This document shows positions 18,167 to 26,237 of a stretch of DNA of 64,000 nucleotides, piece by piece (position 1 is the stretch's first letter; every line of letters begins with the position of its first letter). Under the pieces are notes generated by a model, which did no database searches, was not told where the DNA came from, and was given only the letters and a program-made list of their open reading frames with translations. The stretch lies in contig NZ_JAHKPJ010000004.1 in NCBI RefSeq assembly GCF_018860345.1, positions 174,536-238,535 of the forward strand, written 5' to 3'. The DNA is from Psychrosphaera sp. F3M07 (GTDB taxonomy: Bacteria; Pseudomonadota; Gammaproteobacteria; Enterobacterales; Alteromonadaceae). Made by a program: the position numbers and the translations under genes.

Positions 18167-18970
18167 ATGAAAGAAACAGATCCAAGCACAGCGTCGCCAT
18201 CACAAGTCCGTCGTTTTATTCGAGACGGCAAGTGGAAAAGTCATACCTCTGGATTAGCTAATGGTTACGTTCAATGTAATTTAGTTATTCTGCCAGAACC
18301 TGAAGCCAATGATTTTTTAAAGTTCTGCCAATTAAATCCTAAGTCTTGCCCAATCATAGCTATGTCCTCAGAAGTTGGCTCGCCGTATATCGATGTTGGC
18401 GCTGACGAACCAGCAGATATTCGTAGTGATATACCAGAGTATAATATTTTTGTTGGTGGTGAGTTGCAGTCTCAGGTGTCGGACATTAATGACTATTGGC
18501 GTGATGATTTAGTTATATTTTTACTGGGTTGTTCATTCTCATTTGAAGAAGCGCTGTTAGCCGATGGCATTGAAATCAGAAATATTACTCAGAATGTCAA
18601 TGTTCCTATGTACAACACGAATATAGCCAATGTTAAAGCGGGTGAGCTTGCTGGTAATTTAGTGGTGAGTATGCGCCCAATGTTAGCGAAAGATGCGATT
18701 AGGGCGGTGCAAATATGCAGTCGTTTTCCAAGCGTTCACGGTGCGCCTGTGCATTTGGGTGACCCAAGTTTGATTGGTATTTCTGACATTAATAAACCAG
18801 ATTATGGCGACGCAGTAGAAATTAAACAAGATGAATTGCCTGTATTCTGGGCGTGTGGCGTGACACCACAAAATGTTATCCGCCAAGCTAAAGTGGACTT
18901 TTGTATTACCCATAGTCCAGGTTGCATGTTAGTGACGGATATAAAAAATAGTACACTTTCTGTTTTTTAA
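18167..18970 (+). CDS. DUF1445 family protein (YcsI-like, putative hydro-lyase)
   Basis: 267 aa, typical DUF1445 length. Recognisable motifs: [12 protein letters not shown] near the N-terminus, [10 protein letters not shown] (about 122-131), YNTNI, VSMRPM, and [10 protein letters not shown] then WACGVTPQN near the C-terminus. In B. subtilis the homologue ycsI sits with the pxpABC genes, and in the mammalian D-glutamate cyclase DGLUCY a DUF1445-like region is fused to DUF4392. Here it opens an operon with pxpABC and a separate DUF4392 gene. Its reaction is not established; a step acting on 5-oxo-D-proline or D-glutamate is a reasonable inference. Confidence 0.85.
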   Translation: MKETDPSTASPSQVRRFIRDGKWKSHTSGLANGYVQCNLVILPEPEANDFLKFCQLNPKSCPIIAMSSEVGSPYIDVGADEPADIRSDIPEYNIFVGGELQSQVSDINDYWRDDLVIFLLGCSFSFEEALLADGIEIRNITQNVNVPMYNTNIANVKAGELAGNLVVSMRPMLAKDAIRAVQICSRFPSVHGAPVHLGDPSLIGISDINKPDYGDAVEIKQDELPVFWACGVTPQNVIRQAKVDFCITHSPGCMLVTDIKNSTLSVF

Positions 18971-19035
18971 GTTACGTTTTATTAACACAATCACATCTTA
19001 TGCAGACAATAGAATAAAGGTAGATTTAAAACACC

Positions 19036-19788
19036 ATGGCTAAAAAATTAAAGTTAAATTGCGATCTTGGTGAAAGTTTTGGTTCATGGAAAATGGGCTT
19101 AGATGAAGCAGTGATGCCACATATCGACATGGCAAATATCGCTTGTGGTTTTCATGCCGGTGATGCGGATGTGATGTCACATACTTTAGATCTTGCCAAG
19201 CAACATTCAACTGAAATAGGTGCACATCCTGGTTACCCAGATATACAAGGATTTGGTCGTCGTTCTATGACGTGCAGTGAAGCAGAAATCATCAATATGA
19301 TGGTGTATCAAGTGAGTGCATTAGGTGGCATGGCAAGCACAAAGGGATTAACCGTTAATTATGTTAAACCTCATGGTGCGCTGTATAACGATATGATGAA
19401 ATTATCGAATGTACGACACGCTATTTATAAAGCCATGGCGGCACTGAACGCCAACCAAATTAATAATTTATCTTTGTTGATGTTAGCCACGCAAGAGAAT
19501 GAAAAGTATATTGAAGAAGCCAAAGAATATGATCTTGCTTTGCAGTTTGAAGTTTTTGCCGACAGACGTTATACCGACGATGGAAGATTGCAGGCAAGAA
19601 CGGAACAAGGCTCAGTGCTTAAACATGATGAAATATTAACTCAAGTTGAACAACTTAACCGTGGGCAAGTGGTAACGGCATCAGGCTCTGTGATCCAAGT
19701 GCAAGCCGATACAATCTGTGTGCATGGTGATAACGCTGATGGCATATCGTTAATTTCAGACATTCGTCAACTTTGTATAGCGGATTGA
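19036..19788 (+). CDS. pxpA: 5-oxoprolinase subunit A (LamB/YcsF family)
   Basis: 250 aa, the standard PxpA length. Family motifs: LNCDLGESFGSWKMG at the N-terminus, ANIACGFHAGD, GAHPGYPDIQGFGRR, VKPHGALYN, EVFADRRY, and CVHGDN near the C-terminus. PxpA works with PxpB and PxpC to open 5-oxo-L-proline to L-glutamate with ATP. It is the second gene of the operon, 65 bp after DUF1445 and 9 bp before pxpB. In this setting the substrate may come from peptidoglycan D-glutamate cyclised by the DUF4392 enzyme. Confidence 0.93.
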   Translation: MAKKLKLNCDLGESFGSWKMGLDEAVMPHIDMANIACGFHAGDADVMSHTLDLAKQHSTEIGAHPGYPDIQGFGRRSMTCSEAEIINMMVYQVSALGGMASTKGLTVNYVKPHGALYNDMMKLSNVRHAIYKAMAALNANQINNLSLLMLATQENEKYIEEAKEYDLALQFEVFADRRYTDDGRLQARTEQGSVLKHDEILTQVEQLNRGQVVTASGSVIQVQADTICVHGDNADGISLISDIRQLCIAD

Positions 19789-19797
19789 GTAGCGTAA

Positions 19798-20559
19798 ATG
19801 ACGAAGTATAGTCAACAAGAACAACAGAATATGAATTTGGTTGCTGATTTTATGCAGTCTATTCGGGTTGTACCTGCATCGGAAAGCGCAATCATTTTAT
19901 ATATAGACCAACCGCTGACGGATACGTTGGCAGAACAACTTCAAAGTATTGCTGATGGTGTGTTATCCCTAGCCAATACCAGTGAAATTGAAATTGTTAG
20001 TTCTTATGCGTCTTTGTTGATCAATTATAATCCATTGAAAACGGATCATTTTGCGATTAAACAGATGCTTTTCCAAGCTATCAAGTCAATGTTTTCGGAC
20101 AATTCACACACTGACTACAGCCAACAAACTGACCAAAAATTAGTGGAATTACCTGTGTATTATTCTGACACAACAGGTCCAGATTTAGCCCGAATAGCCA
20201 CACATCATAAGCTTTCTGTCGAAGAGGTTATTCAAATTCATCAGCAACAAACCTATCGAGTCTTTGCAATTGGATTTGCCCCTGGTTTTGGTTATATGGG
20301 ACAGGTGGACCCACAGATAGCGATGCCACGATTAGCCACGCCAAGAGCGTTAGTGCCTAAAGGTGCAGTGGCAATAGCGGATAGGCAAACCGCAGTTTAT
20401 CCTGCAGCGTCACCTGGTGGTTGGAATATTATCGGCCAATGTCCGATATTAATGTTTAACCCAAATGTAGAACCTTCGATGCCATTTAAAGTTGGCGATT
20501 CAGTACGATTTAAAGCAATCGATCAAGACACATTTTTTGCAATGGGCGGTGAACAATGA
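19798..20559 (+). CDS. pxpB: 5-oxoprolinase subunit B (KipI-like)
   Basis: 253 aa, carboxyltransferase domain 1 / AHS1 family. Characteristic motifs: LPVYYSDTTGPDLARIA, FAIGFAPGFGYMGQVDPQIAMPR, PKGAVAIADRQTAVYP and SPGGWNIIGQCP. It forms the PxpBC complex with the next product. Its TGA overlaps the pxpC ATG (ATGA), indicating translational coupling. The KipI homologue in Bacillus was first described as a kinase inhibitor, but linkage to pxpA and pxpC supports oxoprolinase here. Confidence 0.92.
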   Translation: MTKYSQQEQQNMNLVADFMQSIRVVPASESAIILYIDQPLTDTLAEQLQSIADGVLSLANTSEIEIVSSYASLLINYNPLKTDHFAIKQMLFQAIKSMFSDNSHTDYSQQTDQKLVELPVYYSDTTGPDLARIATHHKLSVEEVIQIHQQQTYRVFAIGFAPGFGYMGQVDPQIAMPRLATPRALVPKGAVAIADRQTAVYPAASPGGWNIIGQCPILMFNPNVEPSMPFKVGDSVRFKAIDQDTFFAMGGEQ

Positions 20560-21527
20560 ATGCCCTAATGCCACACTTTATCGTAGAGCGTCCTGGAGTA
20601 TTAAGCTTAATTCAAGATGCCGGGCGATTTGGTCAGACCCATTTAGGATTAACCCAAGGTGGCCCTGCTGATAGGTTTTCATTTAATTGGTGCCATAACT
20701 TATTAGGCAATGCACATACATGCAGTGCAATTGAAGTTGTCATAGGCGGTCTTAAATTAATTAGCCAAAGTCACACTATAGGGTGTGTCACTGGCGCAGA
20801 AACACCTGTGACCGTCAATGGCAAAGCAACGCCGATGTGGCATACCTTTGAGATTAATATTGGTGATGTAATTGAATTTGGATTTGCAACACAGGGATTA
20901 CGTAGTTATTTCTCGGTTTGTGGTGGTTTTGATATTGCCCCTGAATTTGGTAGTTGTTCTACCGTCGTGAGAGAGAAAATTGGTGGGCTTAGTGGCGACG
21001 CCTTAAAACAAGGCGACCAACTGCCAGTAATTGTTGATACTGATAATCCTATGCCACAGTCTGAGATAAATGCTATTGCTCCGGAATTCATCCCTCGTTT
21101 TGAATCATCAGTTACGTTACGGGTTGTATTAGGTTATCAGCATGATTGGTTTTCTGATTTAGATATTCGACGTTTCTTTAGTAGCCGTTACGAGATAAGT
21201 AGTCAATTTGATCGAATGGGATATCGGCTACAAGGAACAAAAATCACCGCAAATAAGACTCAAATGTTATCCGAAGGCATTACATTAGGTGCGATACAAA
21301 TCCCTGCCGACGGACAGCCAATAATACTACTAAATGATCGTCAAACCATTGGGGGCTATCCCAAAATTGGCAGTGTATTATCACTGGATTTAGACAAGTT
21401 GAGCCAATGTAAACAAGGCGATTATGTGCATTTTGAAGCGATTAGTATTGAACAGGCTCATAATATTTTACATATAGATCAACACCAACAGTCGCTTATC
21501 CAAATTGTCAAAAAGGCCTATAAATAA
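20556..21527 (+). CDS. pxpC: 5-oxoprolinase subunit C (KipA-like, biotin-dependent carboxyltransferase-type)
   Basis: 323 aa, AHS2 family. Motifs include GVLSLIQDAGRFGQTHLGLTQGGPAD at the N-terminus, ANK and LSEGITLGAIQIPADGQPI, and GGYPKIGSVLSLDLDKL. It is the partner of PxpB in ATP-dependent 5-oxoproline hydrolysis. Its last base is the first base of the DUF4392 gene, so the oxoprolinase and cyclase-like genes are translationally coupled. Length and motifs look complete. Confidence 0.92.
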   Translation: MNALMPHFIVERPGVLSLIQDAGRFGQTHLGLTQGGPADRFSFNWCHNLLGNAHTCSAIEVVIGGLKLISQSHTIGCVTGAETPVTVNGKATPMWHTFEINIGDVIEFGFATQGLRSYFSVCGGFDIAPEFGSCSTVVREKIGGLSGDALKQGDQLPVIVDTDNPMPQSEINAIAPEFIPRFESSVTLRVVLGYQHDWFSDLDIRRFFSSRYEISSQFDRMGYRLQGTKITANKTQMLSEGITLGAIQIPADGQPIILLNDRQTIGGYPKIGSVLSLDLDKLSQCKQGDYVHFEAISIEQAHNILHIDQHQQSLIQIVKKAYK

Positions 21528-22369
21528 TGGTTGTTAACCCAGTGGCGCTTGCTGAAAAAATTGAAGATTTATTAGTTGAGAAAGATTTGCGTGGGATGAA
21601 ATTTGCCCAAAGTTGTCTTACCCCCGGGTATTATTATCGCGCTGCTGAGTTGATACATAATGCAACAGGCACGGTTTTGATTGGGACTGGGTTTCCGGTG
21701 TTAAATACCTTTGAGACCGACGGGCCGGTAGGGGCAATTGTGTTATATAATGCACTGATACAAATTGGCTTAAAACCAGTTCTAGTTTGTGGTGACCCTT
21801 TATATTCCGCTTTAAACAATGATTACGATTGTCTGCGTTTAAACATAGCCGAACATCACAACGCAGAAGCATTTGCTAAGCGAACATTATCTGAAATTCA
21901 ACCTTCATTATTGATCTCAATTGAACGACCCGGGTTAACCCAAGATGGTACATACCGGAATATGTTTGGGGATGATATTTCAGATCGCTGTGCGAGGTTT
22001 GATGATTTTTTAAATCATGCAACTTGCCCCACTATTGGCATTGGAGATGGTGGCAATGAAATTGGAATGGGCAATATAAGCCAACATCTCAGTTCTCATA
22101 ATATTATGGCCTCGCAAACTTGTTGCGATGAATTATTGATTGCCGATGTCTCTAATTGGGCTGCGTATGGCATTTTAGCTCTCCTAGGCAAGTTAAGAAA
22201 TGAAGACTTATTGGACAGTGTAAACCCGTTAGCTATTTTGCAGTACCTTTCCGACAAAGGTTGTATTGATGGTGTCACCAAAAAAAATACGCTGACGGAA
22301 GATAGTTTAAGTTATACCGAAGGTGTAAACCTAATAGATAAAATTCGCACTCTGTGTGGGTTTAAATAA
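21527..22369 (+). CDS. D-glutamate cyclase-like protein (DUF4392)
   Basis: 280 aa DUF4392-family protein. Visible motifs: GTGFPV near 45-50, ETDGPVGA, ISIERPG, TIGIGDGGNEIGMGN, and NWAAYG near the C-terminus. DUF4392 is the C-terminal domain of mammalian DGLUCY, which converts D-glutamate to 5-oxo-D-proline. Here it is a free-standing protein next to pxpABC and a D-amino acid transaminase. Cyclisation of D-Glu freed from peptide stems, or made by D-Ala transamination, fits. It overlaps pxpC by one base. Confidence 0.85.
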   Translation: MVVNPVALAEKIEDLLVEKDLRGMKFAQSCLTPGYYYRAAELIHNATGTVLIGTGFPVLNTFETDGPVGAIVLYNALIQIGLKPVLVCGDPLYSALNNDYDCLRLNIAEHHNAEAFAKRTLSEIQPSLLISIERPGLTQDGTYRNMFGDDISDRCARFDDFLNHATCPTIGIGDGGNEIGMGNISQHLSSHNIMASQTCCDELLIADVSNWAAYGILALLGKLRNEDLLDSVNPLAILQYLSDKGCIDGVTKKNTLTEDSLSYTEGVNLIDKIRTLCGFK

Positions 22370-22397
22370 CGTTGATACATGTAGTACAGGAAACTCG

Positions 22398-23258
22398 ATG
22401 AGCACAGTATTTTTAAATGGCGAATATATGGCGCCAGAAGACGCAAAGATCTCACCAATGGATCGCGGATTTTTGTTTGGTGATGGCATTTACGAAGTCA
22501 TTCCAAGTTATGATGGCAAGTTTGTTGGTTTTGCCCTTCATTTTGAACGTTTGTTAAATGGCTTGGCTGCGATTCGCTTAACCAATACATTTACCGAGGC
22601 TGAGTTTAGAGAGATTTGTACTCAACTAGTTAGCAAAAATGGCAAAGGCAACTTAGGTGTTTATATTCAAATATCTCGCGGCCCCGCTCCAGTAAGACAA
22701 CATGGCTTTAGCGATGATATTACACCAACGGTATTTATTTATACCTTTGAAATACCACCTATGCCTAACGTTGATGCTGGTAACACTAAGTTCTATAAAG
22801 TGAACACTCAAGTAGATACTAGATGGCAAAACAAACATATTAAATCTACCTCATTGTTGGGTAATGTAATGCATTATCAAACAAGTAAAGATGCTGGGTT
22901 TGATGAAACCTTATTATTCAATACTCATGGCGAATTGACCGAAGCCGCCGCTTGTAACGTATTTATTGTCAGTGGTAATAAAATTTTAACACCACAGCTA
23001 GATCATGAAAAATTACCGGGCATAACCCGAGCTATGGTTATTGATGTGGTAAATAAACACAGTACGTTTGAGCTTGAAGAAAGAGTGATTAGTTTTGACG
23101 AAGTAATAAATGCCGATGAAGTTTGGATTACAAGCTCCTCTAAACAAGTTGCCCCAGTGGGATTATTAAATGATCAAGTTGTGGGTGATGGCAAGACTTA
23201 CTCGGTGTGGTATCAAGTTCAGTCGTTATTTACGAAACACCTGTTTGATTATAATTAA
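22398..23258 (+). CDS. dat: D-amino acid transaminase (D-alanine aminotransferase)
   Basis: 286 aa from the ATG at 22398, preceded by AGGAAA; an in-frame upstream start inside the previous gene gives a poor N-terminus. Fold IV PLP aminotransferase: MDRGFLFGDGIYEVIPSY, PLP-lysine Lys149 in HIKSTSLLGN, and LTEAAACNVFIV. It interconverts D-Ala + 2-oxoglutarate and pyruvate + D-Glu. As last gene of the DUF1445-pxp-DUF4392 operon it would channel D-Ala nitrogen into D-Glu, which the cyclase could consume. Branched-chain or 4-amino-4-deoxychorismate activities exist in the fold but fit the context less well. Confidence 0.88.
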   Translation: MSTVFLNGEYMAPEDAKISPMDRGFLFGDGIYEVIPSYDGKFVGFALHFERLLNGLAAIRLTNTFTEAEFREICTQLVSKNGKGNLGVYIQISRGPAPVRQHGFSDDITPTVFIYTFEIPPMPNVDAGNTKFYKVNTQVDTRWQNKHIKSTSLLGNVMHYQTSKDAGFDETLLFNTHGELTEAAACNVFIVSGNKILTPQLDHEKLPGITRAMVIDVVNKHSTFELEERVISFDEVINADEVWITSSSKQVAPVGLLNDQVVGDGKTYSVWYQVQSLFTKHLFDYN

Positions 23259-23263
23259 TAAAA

Positions 23264-23303
23264 AGGCGGTTAACTGTATTCAACTAGTTAACCGCCTGTT
23301 TTG
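23264..23303. terminator. Bidirectional terminator between dat and serine hydrolase
   Basis: A 12-bp perfect stem (AGGCGGTTAACT / AGTTAACCGCCT) has a 10-nt loop, between two convergent genes. It is followed by GTTTTG on the plus strand and preceded by AAAAA, which gives T5 on the minus strand. The stronger tail faces the minus-strand gene. Confidence 0.85.
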
Positions 23304-23328
23304 CATTAAAATTTATAAATCTAGTCTT

Positions 23329-24573
23329 TTAATTTAACGTTTTTGTACGACGTAATAATACGACAACACTACTCATTAATAATAACCACAGAGACGTAGA
23401 ACCACCTGAGTCTTTTTCATCTAATATGTCATCTTCAGGTTCTGGATCAGCAGGCTCTTCTGTCGTTTCTGGTTCAGTCGTGCCTTTGTAATGAGCAACA
23501 ACCTCTAAGAATATTTCATCTATAAAGTACCACCAATTATCACTAACACTTGGGTAACCGTTAACTATGATAGCGATAGATGCTTTGTATTCAGGTAAGT
23601 ACAAAAAATTAGATTTATATCCACCAAGCGTTCCGGTATGACCAAAGTGTGATGTATTTTGTAATGCCCCAAGCCTTGTACCTAATCCGTATGCACTATT
23701 TAGTACGCTGCCAGCTGTCATTGCTATTTCAGATTCGTCTGAGATGAAATCGCCTGCAAATACTTGTTGACCTAATCTTGCTAATGCCAACGGTTTCGCC
23801 ACAAAATTACCGGCAGCGCCCACTGCACTTTTATGGTATTCGTAAGCACGGTTATTAGCCGCCAGCATTTCAATAGGGGTATCGACATCGCTGTAGTCAT
23901 CAGCAAAAATACCGGTCAAGGATAATGGATTGACTAATAAATCGTTAAACGCTTCTGCAAAAGTTTGTCCTGTTACAGATTCAATTAATAATCCTAAGAT
24001 GTAATAGCCGGTATTTGAATAGCTGTAAGCAGCACCCGGTTCGAATTCAGCACCACCTTCTACGGCATAATTTAATACTTCTTCTGCAGTCCACACATGA
24101 TTAGGGTCATTTAAAGCAATGGAAAAGAAATCATTTGGGCTGTTTACATGGTCATAGACACCAGCGGTGTGGTTTAGTAATTGTCTAATAGTGATGATGT
24201 CTCTATTGGGGAAGTTAGGTAAATCAACATGATCGATAATTTTATCATCCAGTAATAAATCACCTTGCTCCTGTAATAACATGATCATTATTGCCGTTAA
24301 GTGTTTTGAAACGCTGGCTAGCCTAAATAGATGGTCTTCATTTAGTTCTTCATTTGTTACGGTATTTGCAATCCCTTTAAAGGCAGTAATTTCATCTCCA
24401 GACTCTAATACAACAGCAACGGAAACCCCTGGCACATTTAATCTAGAAAACTCACGTTCAACCGTGTTGAGAATATTGGTTTTTAGTAAGTCAAGATCAC
24501 CTGCGGTTGTGTCGCTGTAAGCTAAGGGGCTTAGGCTGAGTAAAAGTAATGAGGTATGGATTAGGTATTTCAT
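23329..24573 (-). CDS. Secreted serine hydrolase (beta-lactamase/class C PBP family) with GlyGly-CTERM tail
   Basis: 414 aa from the ATG at 24573, preceded by AAGGAAG; an in-frame N-terminal extension lacks support. A signal peptide (1-20) is followed by a PF00144-type domain: SVSK (Ser87-Lys90), a YSN motif near 176, and a GHTG box near 310. An acidic Pro/Glu linker precedes a C-terminal GlyGly-CTERM-like tail: GGSTS, a hydrophobic helix, then RRTK. Such tails are processed by rhombosortase in type II-secreting bacteria. B. subtilis AmiE, encoded with namZ and nagZ, is in the same superfamily, so a muropeptide amidase or peptidase is possible; esterase activity is an alternative. Confidence 0.85.
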   Translation of the reverse strand: MKYLIHTSLLLLSLSPLAYSDTTAGDLDLLKTNILNTVEREFSRLNVPGVSVAVVLESGDEITAFKGIANTVTNEELNEDHLFRLASVSKHLTAIMIMLLQEQGDLLLDDKIIDHVDLPNFPNRDIITIRQLLNHTAGVYDHVNSPNDFFSIALNDPNHVWTAEEVLNYAVEGGAEFEPGAAYSYSNTGYYILGLLIESVTGQTFAEAFNDLLVNPLSLTGIFADDYSDVDTPIEMLAANNRAYEYHKSAVGAAGNFVAKPLALARLGQQVFAGDFISDESEIAMTAGSVLNSAYGLGTRLGALQNTSHFGHTGTLGGYKSNFLYLPEYKASIAIIVNGYPSVSDNWWYFIDEIFLEVVAHYKGTTEPETTEEPADPEPEDDILDEKDSGGSTSLWLLLMSSVVVLLRRTKTLN

Positions 24574-24626
24574 GAATATAACTTCCTTTTTTATCTCAAC
24601 ATAACAGATACAAACGCCCAGTGGTG

Positions 24627-24643
24627 TCACCCAAATAGGGGGG
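24627..24643. promoter_or_regulatory. Putative regulon operator, site 4 (upstream of serine hydrolase)
   Basis: TCACCCAAATAGGGGGG is 54 bp before the serine hydrolase ATG and shares 14 of 17 positions with the reverse complement of site 1. Two further small inverted repeats lie just upstream: ATACGC/GCGTAT (24672-24692) and CTATTGTG/CACAATAG (24695-24714). Confidence 0.5.
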
Positions 24644-24825
24644 GGAGAATAGGTTTTGGCGATAAAAACGAATACGCAGGTACTCAGCGTATCCCTATTG
24701 TGTGACCACAATAGATAACATGTATATGAGCTGTCTATTTAGTGATGGATTTCCATATCCAGTACACAAATACCAAGAGGAAGATTGTTTTATACAAAGC
24801 TTAACGTGAACACTTCATTGTGAGT

Positions 24826-26043
24826 TTAACTTGGCGGTAAAGTAAGCGTGCCACTTATCGCCGCGTTATTCGCACCGGTTACCGACGGTAGTGTACTGGG
24901 CAATAAATTAATACGGCAATAAGCCAACCAGGCAAATGCGATCGCTTCCATATAGTCACTCTCTATGCCTAATTCAGACGTATCTTTTATTTGCCAATCT
25001 GGTAACAAATGTTTAATTGCATCCATCAAGGAGTGATTCCTACATCCGCCTCCAAACGCCCATAAAATGTTTAGGCATTCATCTTTGTTATTCGGGGTGT
25101 GATTTGCATATTGATTTAGGTCATTACAAATGGTTTGGGCTGTAAGCTGCACTAATGTTGCCATTATGTCTTCATTGGTTAGTGTCATTTGTGCATGTTT
25201 ATTATTAACGAGCGCCAACTGATGCTCTAACCAGCGTTCATTAAAATATTCACGACCAGTGCTTTTGGGAGGCGATTTTTTAAAATAAGGGTCGGACAAC
25301 ATAATAGTTAACAATTCTTCATTAACCGTGCCCGATGCAGCTATATCGCCATTTGAATCAAACGCTAGGTCAAACTGGTTTAACGCCCAAAGATCTATCA
25401 AAGCATTGCCTGGACCAGTATCAAATCCAATCGTAGATTTATGTATTCCGATTTGTTTATTTTGCATGGTTGGGGGAGTGACCAGTGTAATATTTGCCAT
25501 ACCACCAATATTCAAAAACGCTGCCGATTGAGCGCCAGTGAACTTTGAATTATTAAAACTATTTAATGAAAGTAAAAACTGGTGAAACGCTGGGATTAAC
25601 GGTGCACCTTGGCCATTTAACGCAATATCCATAGATCTAAAATCACAGATGGTTGTGATATTGGTCATTGCTGCAATTAAGGATGAATTCACTAATTGCA
25701 TAGAAAATGGATGCTCGCCAACGGGATGATGACATACCGTTTGGCCATGACAACCGATAGCTTGAATATCACTGGATGAGAGTTTATTGCGTACTAAAAG
25801 CGCATTTATAGCCTCAGCATAAGACTTACTCAAGTGCTGAGTAATTTGCCCAAGTTCAACCAAATTAGCGGATTGGCGTTCACAAAGTGTTAAGACCTGC
25901 TGCCGTAATAGTGGGCAAAATTTCGTTTCGCTAGTGGCTAAAACTGAAATCTTATTGTTGTCGAAACTAACTATGGCTAAATCGATAGCATCCACACTTG
26001 TACCGGACATAACCCCAATATACAGAGATTTATTATTCTTCAT
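24826..26043 (-). CDS. anmK: Anhydro-N-acetylmuramic acid kinase
   Basis: 405 aa from the ATG at 26043, which gives an N-terminus like E. coli AnmK (MK...IGVMSGTS); an ATG seven codons earlier is possible. Motifs: GVMSGTSVDAIDL, GCHGQTVCHHP, DFRSMDIALNGQGAPLIPAFH, GFDTGPGNALID and AFGGGCRNHSLMD. It hydrolyses the 1,6-anhydro ring and phosphorylates anhydroMurNAc to MurNAc-6-P, feeding MurQ. It lies apart from murKQ but has a palindrome of the same type in its promoter. Length is normal for the family. Confidence 0.95.
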   Translation of the reverse strand: MKNNKSLYIGVMSGTSVDAIDLAIVSFDNNKISVLATSETKFCPLLRQQVLTLCERQSANLVELGQITQHLSKSYAEAINALLVRNKLSSSDIQAIGCHGQTVCHHPVGEHPFSMQLVNSSLIAAMTNITTICDFRSMDIALNGQGAPLIPAFHQFLLSLNSFNNSKFTGAQSAAFLNIGGMANITLVTPPTMQNKQIGIHKSTIGFDTGPGNALIDLWALNQFDLAFDSNGDIAASGTVNEELLTIMLSDPYFKKSPPKSTGREYFNERWLEHQLALVNNKHAQMTLTNEDIMATLVQLTAQTICNDLNQYANHTPNNKDECLNILWAFGGGCRNHSLMDAIKHLLPDWQIKDTSELGIESDYMEAIAFAWLAYCRINLLPSTLPSVTGANNAAISGTLTLPPS

Positions 26044-26105
26044 TAAGATCCCATCTATACACACATTTGAACGACAGTATAACGATGGAATAACATATTT
26101 AATGC

Positions 26106-26122
26106 TCCCCGTTAGTGGGGGA
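26106..26122. promoter_or_regulatory. Putative regulon operator, site 5 (anmK/cupin divergent promoter)
   Basis: TCCCCGTTAGTGGGGGA, a 5-7-5 palindrome, lies 63 bp before the anmK start and 115 bp before the divergent cupin gene. It matches the half-sites and centre base of the other sites. Confidence 0.55.
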
Positions 26123-26237
26123 TGTTAAATTTGGATTAATTTAATACCAAGCTGAGTTACTATGCAGTTGTATTGAGCTAATAGATAATAAACAACGTAC
26201 TTACTATAAATACCAAGCTAGATAAAAGGCCATAACC

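Noticed and set aside
23329-24573. Serine hydrolase as an antibiotic-resistance beta-lactamase
   Set aside because: The superfamily is broad, the protein has a long linker and sorting tail, and the context is peptidoglycan breakdown; resistance cannot be claimed.
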